From an uncultured Collinsella sp. (GTDB lineage Bacteria > Actinomycetota > Coriobacteriia > Coriobacteriales > Coriobacteriaceae): a stretch of 64,000 nucleotides of DNA. This document shows, piece after piece, positions 16,811-26,156 of this stretch. The position numbers and the translations under genes were made by a program. Within the stretch, counting starts at the first letter, position 1, and every line of letters begins with the position of its first letter. The stretch is taken from the NCBI GenBank assembly GCA_900541205.1, contig UQIV01000003.1, forward strand, positions 1 through 64,000. The letters run 5' to 3'. Below the pieces are notes generated by a model that did no database searches, was not told the DNA's origin, and was given only the letters and a program-made list of their open reading frames with translations.

Positions 16811-19612
16811 GTGGCAAACGAGTACAAGCAGACGATGAATCTGCCCAAAACCGGATTTCCCATGCGTGCCGGTCTTTCCAAGTCCGAGCCAAAGCGACTC
16901 AAGGACTGGCAGGACAACAAGGTCTACGAGCAAGTTCTAAAGAAGAACGAGGGTCACAAGAAGTTCGTTCTGCACGACGGTCCTCCGTACGCCAACGGCC
17001 CGATCCACATCGGCCACGCCATGAACAAGATCTCCAAGGACATGATCAACCGTTACTGGATGATGCAGGGCTATGAGGTTCCCTATGTCCCCGGTTGGGA
17101 CTGCCACGGTCAGCCGATTGAGCACAAGGTCGAGGAGAAGCTCGGCACCGAGAAGTTCAACCAGACCTCCACGGCTAAGATCCGCGAGCTTTGCAACAAG
17201 TTCGCTGTCGAGAACATCGAGCTGCAGAAGGCCGGCTTCCGTCGCCTGGGCGTGCTTGGCGACTGGGACAACCCGTATCTGACGCTCTATCACCAGCATG
17301 ACGCCGCCGACATCGAGGTCTTCAAGGCCATGTTCGACAAGGGCATGATCTATCGCGGCCATAAGCCCGTCCACTGGTGCAAGCACTGCCACACCGCACT
17401 CGCCGAGGCTGAGATTGAGTACTCTGACGAGACGAGCCCGTCCATCTTCGTGCGCTTCGAGATGACCTCCAAGCCCGCCGGCCTCGAGAACTTCGACGGC
17501 CCGGTTGACTTCATCATCTGGACGACCACGCCGTGGACCATCCCCTCCGACCAGGCAGTTTCCCTCAAGCCCGGCGCCGCCTATGTCGCCGTTGAGCACG
17601 ATGGCCGCGCCGAGGTCATGCTCGAGGACCTGGCTCCCAAGTGCTGCGAGGAGTTTGGCTGGGAGTACACCCCGGTCATGGTCGACGGCAAGCCCTACGT
17701 GGTTCCCGCCGAGACCTTCCACCACATCCACTACAAGCAGCCGATCTTTGACGGTGTCGAGGGCGTGGCGCTGCTGGCCGATTACGTCGGCGTCGATGAC
17801 GGTACCGGTATCGTCCACAACTCGCCCGGCCACGGCGTCGACGACTACTTTGCTTGCCTCAAGGAGGGCATCACCGACATTTGCATGCCTGTCGATGACG
17901 ACGGCAAGTTCTATACCGGCGAGGAGTTTGGCACCGGTGGCCCCTTCAGCGGTATGGATACCGACGAGGCCAACCCGCACATCATCGAGTTCCTGCGCGA
18001 GCGCGGCACCCTGGTCCTCGAGAAGAAGATCACGCACAGCTATCCGCACTGCTGGCGCTGCAAGCACCCGGTGCTCTTCCGTGCTACCGACCAGTGGTTT
18101 GTCTCGATGGACAAGACCGGTTTGCGCGAGCAGGCTGGCAAAGAGGTCCGCGAGAACGTCAAGTGGTATCCGGCTCACGCCGCCAACCGCATCGGCGCCA
18201 TGGTCGAGCAGCGTCCCGACTGGTGCATTAGCCGTCAGCGCAACTGGGGTGTGCCCATCCCGAGCTACACCTGCGCCGACTGCGGCGAGAAGGTCATGAA
18301 CGACGCTACACTCGACGCCGTCATCAAGCTCTTCCACGAGAAGGGCTCCGACGCCTGGTTCACCGACGCTCCCGAGAGCTACCTGGGCGAGGCCTGCGTC
18401 TGCCCCAAGTGCGGCGGCCATCACCTCAAGGCCGATAAGGACATCCTCGACGTGTGGTGGGATTCAGGCGTCTCCTGGAAGGCCGTCTGCGAGTACCGTC
18501 CCGAGCTGGAGTATCCGGCGGACGTGTATCTTGAGGGCTCCGACCAGCACCGCGGTTGGTTCCAGAGCTCGCTGCTCACCTCGGTGGGTGCCAATGGTCA
18601 CGCCCCGTACAAGGCGGTCGTCTCGCAGGGCTTCACCCTCGACGGCCAGGGCCGCAAGATGTCCAAGTCGCTCGGCAACGTCATCGACCCCAACAAGGTC
18701 TGCGACGAGATGGGTGCCGACATCATCCGCTTGTGGGTCGCCTCGGTCGATACCAGCTCCGACGTGTCCATCGACCACGAGATCCTTGCTCGTACGTCCG
18801 ATGCCTACCGTCGTTTCCGCAACACGCTGCGCTTCCTGCTCTCCGAGCTCGAGGGTCAGTTTGAGCCCGAGACCGATGGAGTCGCCTTTGCCGACCTGCT
18901 GCCGCTCGACAAGCTCATGGTTGCCCGCCTGACTCAGGTCCAGGCCGAGGTCGACGATGCTTACGCCAGCTACGAGTTCCCGCGCGCTTACCGTGCACTC
19001 TACGACTTCGTGGTTACCGAGCTCTCCAACGTGTACCTCGACGCCCTGAAGGACCGTCTGTACTGCGAGAAGCCCGGCTCGCTCGAGCGTCGCAGCGCCC
19101 AGACCGTGCTCGCCGAGCTCTTCTCGATGCTCATGCGCGACCTGCAGCCGATCCTTTCCTACACGGTCGACGAGGCCATGGCCTATGCGCCCGCCGGCTG
19201 CGTCGATCACCAGAAGTACGCCGCGCTGCTCGATTGGTACAAGTCGCCTATCACGGTCGACGAGGCCAATGAGTTTGAGGGCGTGCTCGAGGCTTCGCTC
19301 GAGCTCCGTAGCGCCGTGACCAAGGCCCTTGAGGATGCCCGCTCCGCCGGCACCTTCACTAAGAGCCAGCAGGTCCGCGTCAAGGCGGTCGTTCCCGCCG
19401 AGATGTACGCGCTGCTGACCGGTGACAAGGCTGTCGACCTGGCCGAGTTCTACATCGTCTCCGATGTTGAGCTGACCCAGGGCGAGGAGTTTTCCGTTGC
19501 TATCGAGGCTGCCGAGGGCGAGTGCTGCGACCGTTGCTGGAACTACCGCACCACCGTCGGCGAGTACAACGGCCATGCGCATATCTGCAAGCGCTGCGCG
19601 AATGCCCTTTAG
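16811..19612 (+). CDS. ileS: Isoleucyl-tRNA synthetase
   Basis: Charges tRNA-Ile, and edits valine in its CP1 domain. It is 933 aa, normal for the bacterial type. The HIGH motif appears as PIHIGHAMNK (about residue 62-71) and the KMSKS motif as GRKMSKSLGN (about 616-625). The WWDSGVSW and DQHRGWFQSS adenylate-pocket motifs are present. A CWRCK pair and the C-terminal CDRCWNY...CKRC zinc finger complete the protein. GTG start at 16811 after AAAGGGG. Expression is controlled by the T-box directly upstream. Confidence 0.97.
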   Translation: MANEYKQTMNLPKTGFPMRAGLSKSEPKRLKDWQDNKVYEQVLKKNEGHKKFVLHDGPPYANGPIHIGHAMNKISKDMINRYWMMQGYEVPYVPGWDCHGQPIEHKVEEKLGTEKFNQTSTAKIRELCNKFAVENIELQKAGFRRLGVLGDWDNPYLTLYHQHDAADIEVFKAMFDKGMIYRGHKPVHWCKHCHTALAEAEIEYSDETSPSIFVRFEMTSKPAGLENFDGPVDFIIWTTTPWTIPSDQAVSLKPGAAYVAVEHDGRAEVMLEDLAPKCCEEFGWEYTPVMVDGKPYVVPAETFHHIHYKQPIFDGVEGVALLADYVGVDDGTGIVHNSPGHGVDDYFACLKEGITDICMPVDDDGKFYTGEEFGTGGPFSGMDTDEANPHIIEFLRERGTLVLEKKITHSYPHCWRCKHPVLFRATDQWFVSMDKTGLREQAGKEVRENVKWYPAHAANRIGAMVEQRPDWCISRQRNWGVPIPSYTCADCGEKVMNDATLDAVIKLFHEKGSDAWFTDAPESYLGEACVCPKCGGHHLKADKDILDVWWDSGVSWKAVCEYRPELEYPADVYLEGSDQHRGWFQSSLLTSVGANGHAPYKAVVSQGFTLDGQGRKMSKSLGNVIDPNKVCDEMGADIIRLWVASVDTSSDVSIDHEILARTSDAYRRFRNTLRFLLSELEGQFEPETDGVAFADLLPLDKLMVARLTQVQAEVDDAYASYEFPRAYRALYDFVVTELSNVYLDALKDRLYCEKPGSLERRSAQTVLAELFSMLMRDLQPILSYTVDEAMAYAPAGCVDHQKYAALLDWYKSPITVDEANEFEGVLEASLELRSAVTKALEDARSAGTFTKSQQVRVKAVVPAEMYALLTGDKAVDLAEFYIVSDVELTQGEEFSVAIEAAEGECCDRCWNYRTTVGEYNGHAHICKRCANAL

Positions 19613-19687
19613 GTTCCGCCGTTCTACCGAACGGCGGACCTGCCGACGCTGCGCGGGCCGCATTTGGACAATCTGACGTTCAATTTC

Positions 19688-19718
19688 AAGGGCGCGACCG
19701 AAAGGTCAGCGCCCTTTC
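19688..19718 (+). terminator. Terminator after ileS
   Basis: AAGGGCGC-GACC / GGTC-A-GCGCCCTT stem with a GAAA loop, followed by TTTCATTT. A smaller hairpin (CCGCCGTT/AACGGCGG, about 19617-19637) lies just upstream. The rest of the 265-base gap before lspA (19719-19877) holds no recognisable gene and presumably contains the lspA promoter. Confidence 0.75.
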
Positions 19719-19877
19719 ATTTCACGTCACCTTGTCTCAAATGCGACCCGCTCGCTCATTTATGCTCTACCTGCGGTGTTTCCGTTCTTGGGAGATTTGT
19801 CGCTTCTTGCTTGCGTCAATGTATGATTATCTACTGCGTTAAACGGAATTCGATTGTTCTGAGGGTAGGGGATTTCT

Positions 19878-20477
19878 TTGGGTCGTGGTGCGGATATGAC
19901 GCCGACTTTGCGTTGGCGGTTGGGTGTTGCTGGTGGGGTAGCGCTCGTTGTGCTGCTTGTTGACCGGCTGACCAAGCTTGCGGTTCGTGCCGTGGGCGAC
20001 GCTTTGCATGTGACCGTCATCCCCGGTGTCATCGACTTTATGTTTGTCCGTAATATCGGTGCTGCCTTTAGCATGGGCGAGGGGCATGGCATCGCGTTTG
20101 CCGTGCTGGCGTTGGCGGTCATTATCGCTATTGCCGTGTACCTCGTTCGTGCACCCCAGCTCGCCCATCTTGAGGTTGTGGGCATGGCGATGGTTGCGGG
20201 CGGTGCTATCGGCAACGCTATCGATCGTTTGGCCTTTGGCTTCGTGACCGATTTTATTGCCACCACCTTCATCGACTTCCCCGTCTTCAATGTGGCCGAT
20301 ATCGGCATTACCTTGGGCGTCGTGCTCGCCCTCTTCGGCTACATGTTTTTGAGCCCCGCGGCCCGTGAGGTCGATGCGACCGCCGAGCTTAACGCCCGTG
20401 ACGAGGCCCGCGCCAAGCGCAAGGCTAAACAACGTGGGGAGCGTGCCCGCAAGATTCGCGAAAGGAATGAGCGCTAA
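19878..20477 (+). CDS. lspA: Lipoprotein signal peptidase (SPase II)
   Basis: Aspartic membrane protease that removes signal peptides from prolipoproteins, 199 aa. Four transmembrane segments. Conserved blocks are NIGAAFSMGEG, GNAIDRLAFGFVTDFI (first catalytic Asp) and FNVADIGITLG (second catalytic Asp). The C-terminus carries an extra, strongly basic cytoplasmic tail of about 35 residues rich in Arg, Lys and Ala. The TTG at 19878 has GTAGGGGA 6 bases upstream. ATG 19896 lacks a clear ribosome binding site, so the start is moderately certain. The stop overlaps the rluD ATG (TAATG). Confidence 0.93.
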   Translation: MGRGADMTPTLRWRLGVAGGVALVVLLVDRLTKLAVRAVGDALHVTVIPGVIDFMFVRNIGAAFSMGEGHGIAFAVLALAVIIAIAVYLVRAPQLAHLEVVGMAMVAGGAIGNAIDRLAFGFVTDFIATTFIDFPVFNVADIGITLGVVLALFGYMFLSPAAREVDATAELNARDEARAKRKAKQRGERARKIRERNER

Positions 20478-21490
20478 TGGCCGACATCCATATTCTTGTT
20501 GCCGACGATGCCGCTGGTCAGCGTCTTGACGCCTATCTGGGCGCCAACGACGGCTGTCCTACGCGCTCTGCCTGCGCGCATTTGATCGAGGGCGGTGCCG
20601 TTGTCGTTAACGGCGAGACCTGCCTGTCCAAAAAGTATGCCGTGCGAGCCGGCGACCGTATTTCGGTCGATCTGCCCGAGCCGCACGATCCCACCGATGT
20701 GATTCCCGAGGCCATCCCGCTCGACATTCGCTATGAGGATGACTATCTCATTGTGCTCTCCAAGCAGCGCGGCCTGGTGTGCCATCCTGCACATGGTCAT
20801 GAGAGCGGTACGCTCGCGAATGCTCTGGTCTATCACTGCGGTATTGACCATCTGGGCACCGTGCAGGGCGAGGACCGCCCCGGAATCGTGCATCGTTTGG
20901 ATCGCGATACCTCGGGTCTCATGCTTGCGGCAAAGGACGACGACACCCAGCGCGCGCTTCAAAATCTTATCCGTACGCGCACGCTCGACCGCCGCTACAT
21001 TACGCTCGTTCACGGTCATATCGCTATGGATGAGGGCACCATTAACACCGGCATTGCCCGTTCTACGCGTGACCGTGTCAAGATGGCGGTTTCGGACGAT
21101 CCTTTCGCGCGCCAGGCCATTACGACCTTTAAGGTTCTCGAGCGCTTTGATTCCACGCGTTTTGACGACGGCTACACGCTCGTCGAGTGCCACCTGTTTA
21201 CGGGCCGCACACATCAGATTCGCGTGCATATGCGCCATATCAACCACGCCTGCGTGGGCGATCCACTCTACGGCAAGTGCGATGCACGCGCCGATCAGGG
21301 TCTGACCAGGCAATTCCTTCATTCCTGGCGCGTCGCATTCGACCATCCCGTGACGGGCGAGCGCATCGAATGCCGCGACGAGCTGCCGTGGGATCTCGCT
21401 GCGGTTCTTGACGACCTGGCCCCGCGCTCGCTTGGCCGCACCGCCGCCGGCGACGACATCGTCCCACAGCTTGGCCTTCTCGAAGCCTAG
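20477..21490 (+). CDS. rluD: RluA/RluD-type pseudouridine synthase
   Basis: Converts specific uridines of 23S rRNA (or tRNA) to pseudouridine, 337 aa. An N-terminal S4 RNA-binding domain (about residues 10-70) is followed by the catalytic domain with the signature HRLDRDTSGLMLAAK containing the catalytic Asp, and the later GRTHQIRVHMRHINHACVGDPLYG block (ending near residue 260). It is translationally coupled to lspA, an lspA-rluD pairing common in many bacteria. Exact target positions are not deducible. Confidence 0.92.
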   Translation: MADIHILVADDAAGQRLDAYLGANDGCPTRSACAHLIEGGAVVVNGETCLSKKYAVRAGDRISVDLPEPHDPTDVIPEAIPLDIRYEDDYLIVLSKQRGLVCHPAHGHESGTLANALVYHCGIDHLGTVQGEDRPGIVHRLDRDTSGLMLAAKDDDTQRALQNLIRTRTLDRRYITLVHGHIAMDEGTINTGIARSTRDRVKMAVSDDPFARQAITTFKVLERFDSTRFDDGYTLVECHLFTGRTHQIRVHMRHINHACVGDPLYGKCDARADQGLTRQFLHSWRVAFDHPVTGERIECRDELPWDLAAVLDDLAPRSLGRTAAGDDIVPQLGLLEA

Positions 21491-21572
21491 CCGGTATTAG
21501 GTGGTTTCTTGAACTCGGTAAGCCTGCGGTAAGATATACGATTGTTTACGTAACGCGTTCCTGGGAGCCTGC

Positions 21573-22868
21573 ATGCTCGCCTTTTTACAAACCAACACAC
21601 CCATCGTGATTTTCAACCAGATTGTCGTCACGCTGCTCACGGTCTGCTTTCTGTACCAGGTGGTCTTCTTTGTCATTGGCGCTCTTCGTGGCGAGGTCGC
21701 GCCTCCCAAGGCCAAAAAACTCCACCGCTATGCCTTCTTTATCGCGGCGCATAACGAGGAGGCCGTTATCGCCAACCTCGTTCGCTCCATCAAGGACCAG
21801 GATTATCCGTCCGAGCTCATCGAGGTCTTCGTGGTCGCCGATGCCTGTACCGATAACACGGCACAGCTCGCGCGCGAGGCGGGCGCCATCGTCTATGAGC
21901 GTAATGACCTGGCCCGTAAGGGCAAGAGCTGGGTCATGGACTTTGGTTTCGATCGCATTCTCAACGAGTATCCCGACACGTTTGAGGGCTACTTTATCTT
22001 CGATGCCGACAACGTTATCTCCCGCGATTACGTCTCCAAGATGAATGATGCCTTTGACCAGGGCTTTCATGTGGTCACGAGCTATCGCAATTCCAAGAAC
22101 TTCGGCAGTTCGTGGATCTCTGCGGCCAACGCCACCTGGTATCTGCGTGAGGCCCGCTTCCTCAACAACGCGCGTAATATCTGCAAGACGTCCTGCGCTG
22201 TCTCGGGTTCGGGCTACCTCATCTCCGCCAGTGTTATCGAGGGTATGCACGGCTGGCAGTTCCATACGCTGACCGAGGATATCCAGTTCACCACGTTCTG
22301 CGCCATTCACGGCATCCGCATCGGTTATGCGCCGGCGGAGTTCTTTGACGAGCAGCCGGTGACGTTTAAGGCGTCCTGGAAACAACGCATGCGTTGGACC
22401 AAGGGCTTCTACCAGGTCTTTTTTACCTATGGCAAGCATCTTGTCAAATCGACGTTCCGCTATCATCGCTTTGCCGCCTACGACATGTTTATGACCATCG
22501 CTCCGGGCATGCTGCTGTCCCTGATCTCCATGCTCGCCAACGCGACCTTCCTCATCGTGGGCGGGCTTTCGCACGGCTTCTTGGCCACCGAGGTCGAGAT
22601 GCAGGCTTGTGCCGCCTCGCTCATTATGACCTTCGCGATGATGTACCAGACCTTCTTTATCCTTGCGTTACTTACGACCATCTTTGAGTACAAGCACATT
22701 CACTGCGCGCAAAAGTGGCGTCTGGTGACTAACCTGTTTACCTTCCCGATCTTTATGTTCAGCTATATCCCCATCACGGTGGCTGCTCTGTTCCTAAAGG
22801 TCGACTGGGTCCCGACGCAGCACGCCGTCAACGTTACCCTCGATGAGGTCATGCAGGGCGCCAAATAA
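21573..22868 (+). CDS. Processive family 2 glycosyltransferase, membrane-bound
   Basis: A 431-aa membrane glycosyltransferase. A first transmembrane helix (about 12-37) is followed by a cytosolic GT2 domain with HNEEAVIANLVRSI, the metal/sugar-nucleotide motif FDADN (about residue 147), EDIQFTTF and the processive-enzyme motif QRMRW (about 272-276). Three or so transmembrane helices follow (about 300-420). This D, DxD, ED, QxxRW set is that of polysaccharide synthases such as cellulose or N-acetylglucosamine polymerases. The product is unknown. It stands alone, with a possible promoter in the 80-base gap upstream and a palindromic terminator downstream. Confidence 0.88.
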   Translation: MLAFLQTNTPIVIFNQIVVTLLTVCFLYQVVFFVIGALRGEVAPPKAKKLHRYAFFIAAHNEEAVIANLVRSIKDQDYPSELIEVFVVADACTDNTAQLAREAGAIVYERNDLARKGKSWVMDFGFDRILNEYPDTFEGYFIFDADNVISRDYVSKMNDAFDQGFHVVTSYRNSKNFGSSWISAANATWYLREARFLNNARNICKTSCAVSGSGYLISASVIEGMHGWQFHTLTEDIQFTTFCAIHGIRIGYAPAEFFDEQPVTFKASWKQRMRWTKGFYQVFFTYGKHLVKSTFRYHRFAAYDMFMTIAPGMLLSLISMLANATFLIVGGLSHGFLATEVEMQACAASLIMTFAMMYQTFFILALLTTIFEYKHIHCAQKWRLVTNLFTFPIFMFSYIPITVAALFLKVDWVPTQHAVNVTLDEVMQGAK

Positions 22869-22876
22869 CCACCACC

Positions 22877-22920
22877 AAAACCACCACAAAGGGGACAGGC
22901 ACCTTTGTGGTGGTTTTTGC
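22877..22920. repeat. Family B palindrome copy 2, terminator
   Basis: Perfect 16-bp arms AAAACCACCACAAAGG / CCTTTGTGGTGGTTTT around a GGACAGGCA loop, followed by TTTTTGCC. It has the same stem as 15194-15232. The GGGGACAGGCACC core recalls sequences often linked with REP-type elements, but no REP transposase is in this window. It serves as terminator for the glycosyltransferase gene. Confidence 0.8.
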
Positions 22921-22949
22921 CTTTGCGATGCAACTCGAGGAGGTGCTCG

Positions 22950-23372
22950 ATGGTCTATATCCCGTTTTGGATTTGCATCTTTGCCGGCGCGGTGATTGAT
23001 GCCCGTGAGCGGCGGTATCCGAATGCGCTTGCCGGAGCGTGTGCGGTGGCGGCATTAGCAGGCGTTTGGTTCGACAAAGGCGTTAACACGTCGCTTGACC
23101 ACGCCGGTCTTGCGGTCATCGTGTATCTTTCTCTCGTGCTGACTGAGTCCCTCTGGCGTCGTCTTCGTCAAACCCCGGGCATCGGCATGGGAGATGTCAA
23201 GGCACTCTTCGCGCTTTGCACGCTCGACCCTATGGGCGGTATCGTGGCATTTGCCGTCGCGCTCCTGGTCCTTGCCATCTCCTGCCTCCTCACAAAATCG
23301 CGCTCCCTGCCATTGCTCCCGTTTTTGGTGCCGATATTTGCCATAATCGAGGTCGTGGGCTGCACATTGTAA
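22950..23372 (+). CDS. Small A24 prepilin peptidase-like protein
   Basis: A 140-aa polytopic membrane protein of the A24 (type IV prepilin peptidase / TadV-CpaA) aspartic family. The first catalytic Asp lies in GAVIDARERRYPN (about residue 13) and the second in the GxGD motif GIGMGDVK. The N-terminal methyltransferase domain of full PilD enzymes is missing, as in the small Tad-type peptidases. The start ATG at 22950 follows GAGGAGG. No pilin or Tad gene lies nearby, so its substrate must be encoded elsewhere. It is followed after 31 bases by the dGTPase-like gene. Confidence 0.85.
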   Translation: MVYIPFWICIFAGAVIDARERRYPNALAGACAVAALAGVWFDKGVNTSLDHAGLAVIVYLSLVLTESLWRRLRQTPGIGMGDVKALFALCTLDPMGGIVAFAVALLVLAISCLLTKSRSLPLLPFLVPIFAIIEVVGCTL

Positions 23373-23403
23373 CCGATTGCGCATCCTTCTTAAGGAGCAT
23401 GCC

Positions 23404-24651
23404 ATGGCAATTAATCAAGAAACGGCCGTCATTAAGGCGCGCATGGACCGCATTCCCGCGGCGTTGTCGCCCGAACTCGTCGAGCGCATTTCCGCCGATC
23501 GTGCTTCGGGTGCCGTCAACCCGTATCGTTGCAACGACGACCAGGTCATTCGTCGTATTGATCGCGCTGCCGACAAAGGCACGCTTATGCGTCCGGCGTT
23601 TATGCGCGATGCCGAAAAGATTCTTCATCTTCCGGCGTACACGCGTTATGCAGGCAAAACGCAGGTCTTTAGCTTCCGTAGTAATGATGATCTGTCGCGG
23701 CGCGGATTGCACGTGCAGCTTGTCTCGCGCATTGCGCGCGATATCGGTCGCGCCCTGGGGCTCAACTGCGATCTGATCGAGGCGATTGGCCTGGGCCATG
23801 ACTTGGGACACACGCCCTTTGGCCACGCCGGTGAGCGCTTTCTCAACGATATCTATCACGAGCGCACGGGTCGCTACTTTTTCCATAACGTGCAGTCGGT
23901 CCGCGTGCTCGATGCCTTGTACGGCCGCAACGTGTCGCTCCAGACGCTCGATGGCGTGCTGTGCCATAACGGCGAATATGAGCAGTGCGTATTTGAGCTG
24001 TCACACATGGCATCCTTTGGTCAGTTCGATCAGACGGTTGAGGACTGTATCGCCACGGGTTATAGCGCAATAGAGCACCTGCGCCCCATGACGCTCGAGG
24101 GCTGCGTGGTTCGCATCTCGGATATCCTTGCCTACGTTGGGCGCGATCGCCAAGACGCTATTGCGGCGGGCCTGCTGTCGCCCGATGCTTTTGACGATGG
24201 CCTGGGTGGGGCATACAACAGCTGGATACTTGCGCATGCCTCCATTGATATCGTTGAGCACAGCTATGGCAAGCCGCGTATCGAGATGAGCGAGGACCTG
24301 TTTGAGGAGATCCGCCGAGCCAAACGCGAGAACTACGTAAAGATCTACAGCAAGGGCGGTATCGAAGGCGATTCCGAGGCGGAGCTGCGCGAGGCGTTCG
24401 AAAAGCTCTACGACCGTTGCCTGCAGGATATAAACGAAGGCGACGAGTCCTCGTATATCTTTAAGCACCACATTTCTCGCATTGAGCAGCAGCTTTCCTA
24501 CTACGATCGCACCTATGCCTGGCAGGACGATAAGGATCAAGCGGTGGTGGATTACATCGCGAGCATGACGGACGGCTATTTCTGCGAGCTGACGAGCAAG
24601 CTATTCCCTGGTCTGGAGTTTCCGCATCGTACCTACATTAACGAACGGTAG
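23404..24651 (+). CDS. dgt: dGTPase-like HD-domain triphosphohydrolase
   Basis: Deoxynucleoside triphosphate triphosphohydrolase family protein, 415 aa, probably controlling dNTP pools. The HD metal site is seen in LHVQLVSRIAR and GLGHDLGHTPFGHAGE (about residues 130-146), with further His and Asp residues in VLCHNGEYEQ and RISDILAYVGRD. The ATG at 23404 follows AAGGAG at 6 bases. An upstream TTG (23377) is weaker. In some Firmicutes and Actinobacteria such a gene precedes dnaG. Here it precedes rarA, also a replication-linked gene. The exact nucleotide specificity is unknown. Confidence 0.88.
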   Translation: MAINQETAVIKARMDRIPAALSPELVERISADRASGAVNPYRCNDDQVIRRIDRAADKGTLMRPAFMRDAEKILHLPAYTRYAGKTQVFSFRSNDDLSRRGLHVQLVSRIARDIGRALGLNCDLIEAIGLGHDLGHTPFGHAGERFLNDIYHERTGRYFFHNVQSVRVLDALYGRNVSLQTLDGVLCHNGEYEQCVFELSHMASFGQFDQTVEDCIATGYSAIEHLRPMTLEGCVVRISDILAYVGRDRQDAIAAGLLSPDAFDDGLGGAYNSWILAHASIDIVEHSYGKPRIEMSEDLFEEIRRAKRENYVKIYSKGGIEGDSEAELREAFEKLYDRCLQDINEGDESSYIFKHHISRIEQQLSYYDRTYAWQDDKDQAVVDYIASMTDGYFCELTSKLFPGLEFPHRTYINER

Positions 24652-24711
24652 TTCGTATCATTTCGGTATACTGTTGACGAACAAAGCTTTTGATTGATGC
24701 ATGGGATGGCT

Positions 24712-26061
24712 ATGGACGACCTTTTTACTGCCTCGACGCGCGAGCGTTCCTTTAAAAACGCGCCGCTCGCGGTGCGCATGCGCCCCAATTCGCTCGACGA
24801 GTACGTTGGTCAGCAAAAGGCCGTGGGCAAGGGTTCATGGTTGCGTGCGGCGATCGAGCATGATGTGCTATCGAGCGTGATTCTGTACGGCCCGGCCGGT
24901 ACGGGCAAGACGACGCTGGCTCACATTATCGCTAACCATACCAAGAGCGAGTTTGTCGAGGTCAGCGCCGTCACGGGTACCGTGAAGGACCTGCGTCGCG
25001 TGATCGACGAGGCCAAGACGCGCCTGAATACGTATGACCGCCGTACCATCTTGTTCATCGACGAGATTCACCGTTTTTCGAAGTCGCAGCAGGATGCGCT
25101 TTTGCATGCGGTTGAAAACCGTACCGTCATTATGATTGGCGCCACGACGGAGAATCCGTACTTTGAGGTCAACTCGGCGTTGCTCTCGCGTGGTCGCGTG
25201 GTGGAGCTTGAGCACCTGAAGGACGAGGATATCGCCACGCTGATTGAGCGTGCACTCGAGGCACCGCAGGGTCTGAACGGCAAGTTCTCGGCCGATGAGG
25301 ATACGGTTAAGACCATTTGCACGCTGGCCGCGGGTGATGCGCGCTCAGCGCTCACGACGCTTGAGCTTGCGAGCGAGATTGCCGTTACGCGTCCCGATAC
25401 TGAGGGAACGCCAGTGCCGGCGGCGGGGGAACGCTATCTCATCACCGTGGATGACGTTAAGATTGCCAACCCGCGTCGTGGCTTTTCGTACGACAAAAAA
25501 GGCGACATGCACTACGACATTATCAGTGCGTTCATCAAGTCTATGCGCGGAAGCGACCCCGATGCCACCATTTATTGGCTCGCGCGCATGATCGATGCAG
25601 GAGAGGATCCCAAGTTTATTGCGCGCCGCATTATGATCCACGCTTCCGAGGATGTTGGCAATGCCGATCCGCAGGCGCTCTTGGTGGCAAATGCCGCGTT
25701 TAAGTCTGCCGAGGTCATTGGCTACCCCGAATGCCGCATTAACCTAGCTCAGGCTGCGCTCTATGTTTGTCTGGCGCCTAAATCTAACGCGTGCGAGGCC
25801 TCGATTGATGCGGCACTGGCCGATATCCACAGCAGTGGTCTTCGCGAGGTGCCCAGCTACCTGCGCGACCGTCATCGCCCGGGCAGCGACGAATACGGTG
25901 TGTATAAGTATCCGCATGATTATCCCGAAGGCTGGGTCGATCAGCGCTATTTGCCCGAGGGACTGGAGCGCGGCGCGTTCTGGCAGCCTGCCGGCCGCGG
26001 TTGGGAAGAGTGGCGTGTGGAGCAAAGCGAACGCGACCGTAGCGGCAATGCTCCCAAGTAG
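24712..26061 (+). CDS. rarA: Replication-associated recombination ATPase RarA/MgsA
   Basis: Clamp-loader-like AAA+ ATPase that acts at stalled replication forks, 449 aa from ATG 24712. Motifs: LAVRMRPNSLDEYVGQ at the N-terminus, Walker A GPAGTGKTT, Walker B ILFIDEIHRFSKSQQD, sensor I GATTENPYFEVNSALLSR, then the MgsA C-terminal domain with RGSDPDATIYWLARMIDAGEDP (split across residues about 285-306) and the ending YKYPHDYPEGWVDQRYLP. Several in-frame ATGs (24697, 24706) precede the chosen one. GGGATGG before 24712 and the family-like MDDLF start favour it. Confidence 0.93.
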   Translation: MDDLFTASTRERSFKNAPLAVRMRPNSLDEYVGQQKAVGKGSWLRAAIEHDVLSSVILYGPAGTGKTTLAHIIANHTKSEFVEVSAVTGTVKDLRRVIDEAKTRLNTYDRRTILFIDEIHRFSKSQQDALLHAVENRTVIMIGATTENPYFEVNSALLSRGRVVELEHLKDEDIATLIERALEAPQGLNGKFSADEDTVKTICTLAAGDARSALTTLELASEIAVTRPDTEGTPVPAAGERYLITVDDVKIANPRRGFSYDKKGDMHYDIISAFIKSMRGSDPDATIYWLARMIDAGEDPKFIARRIMIHASEDVGNADPQALLVANAAFKSAEVIGYPECRINLAQAALYVCLAPKSNACEASIDAALADIHSSGLREVPSYLRDRHRPGSDEYGVYKYPHDYPEGWVDQRYLPEGLERGAFWQPAGRGWEEWRVEQSERDRSGNAPK

Positions 26062-26156
26062 GTCATTGGCACCTCGCACATTCCCTTTGGGTATCTTTCC
26101 CCTTCTTTGGGGTAACATGAAAAGCGTCTGTATTTCGATTCCTTCGGGAGGCTTGT

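Noticed and set aside
15194..22920. CCACCACAAAGG repeats as a CRISPR array
   Set aside because: Only two copies 7.7 kb apart, each a terminator-like hairpin, with no regular spacing and no cas genes.
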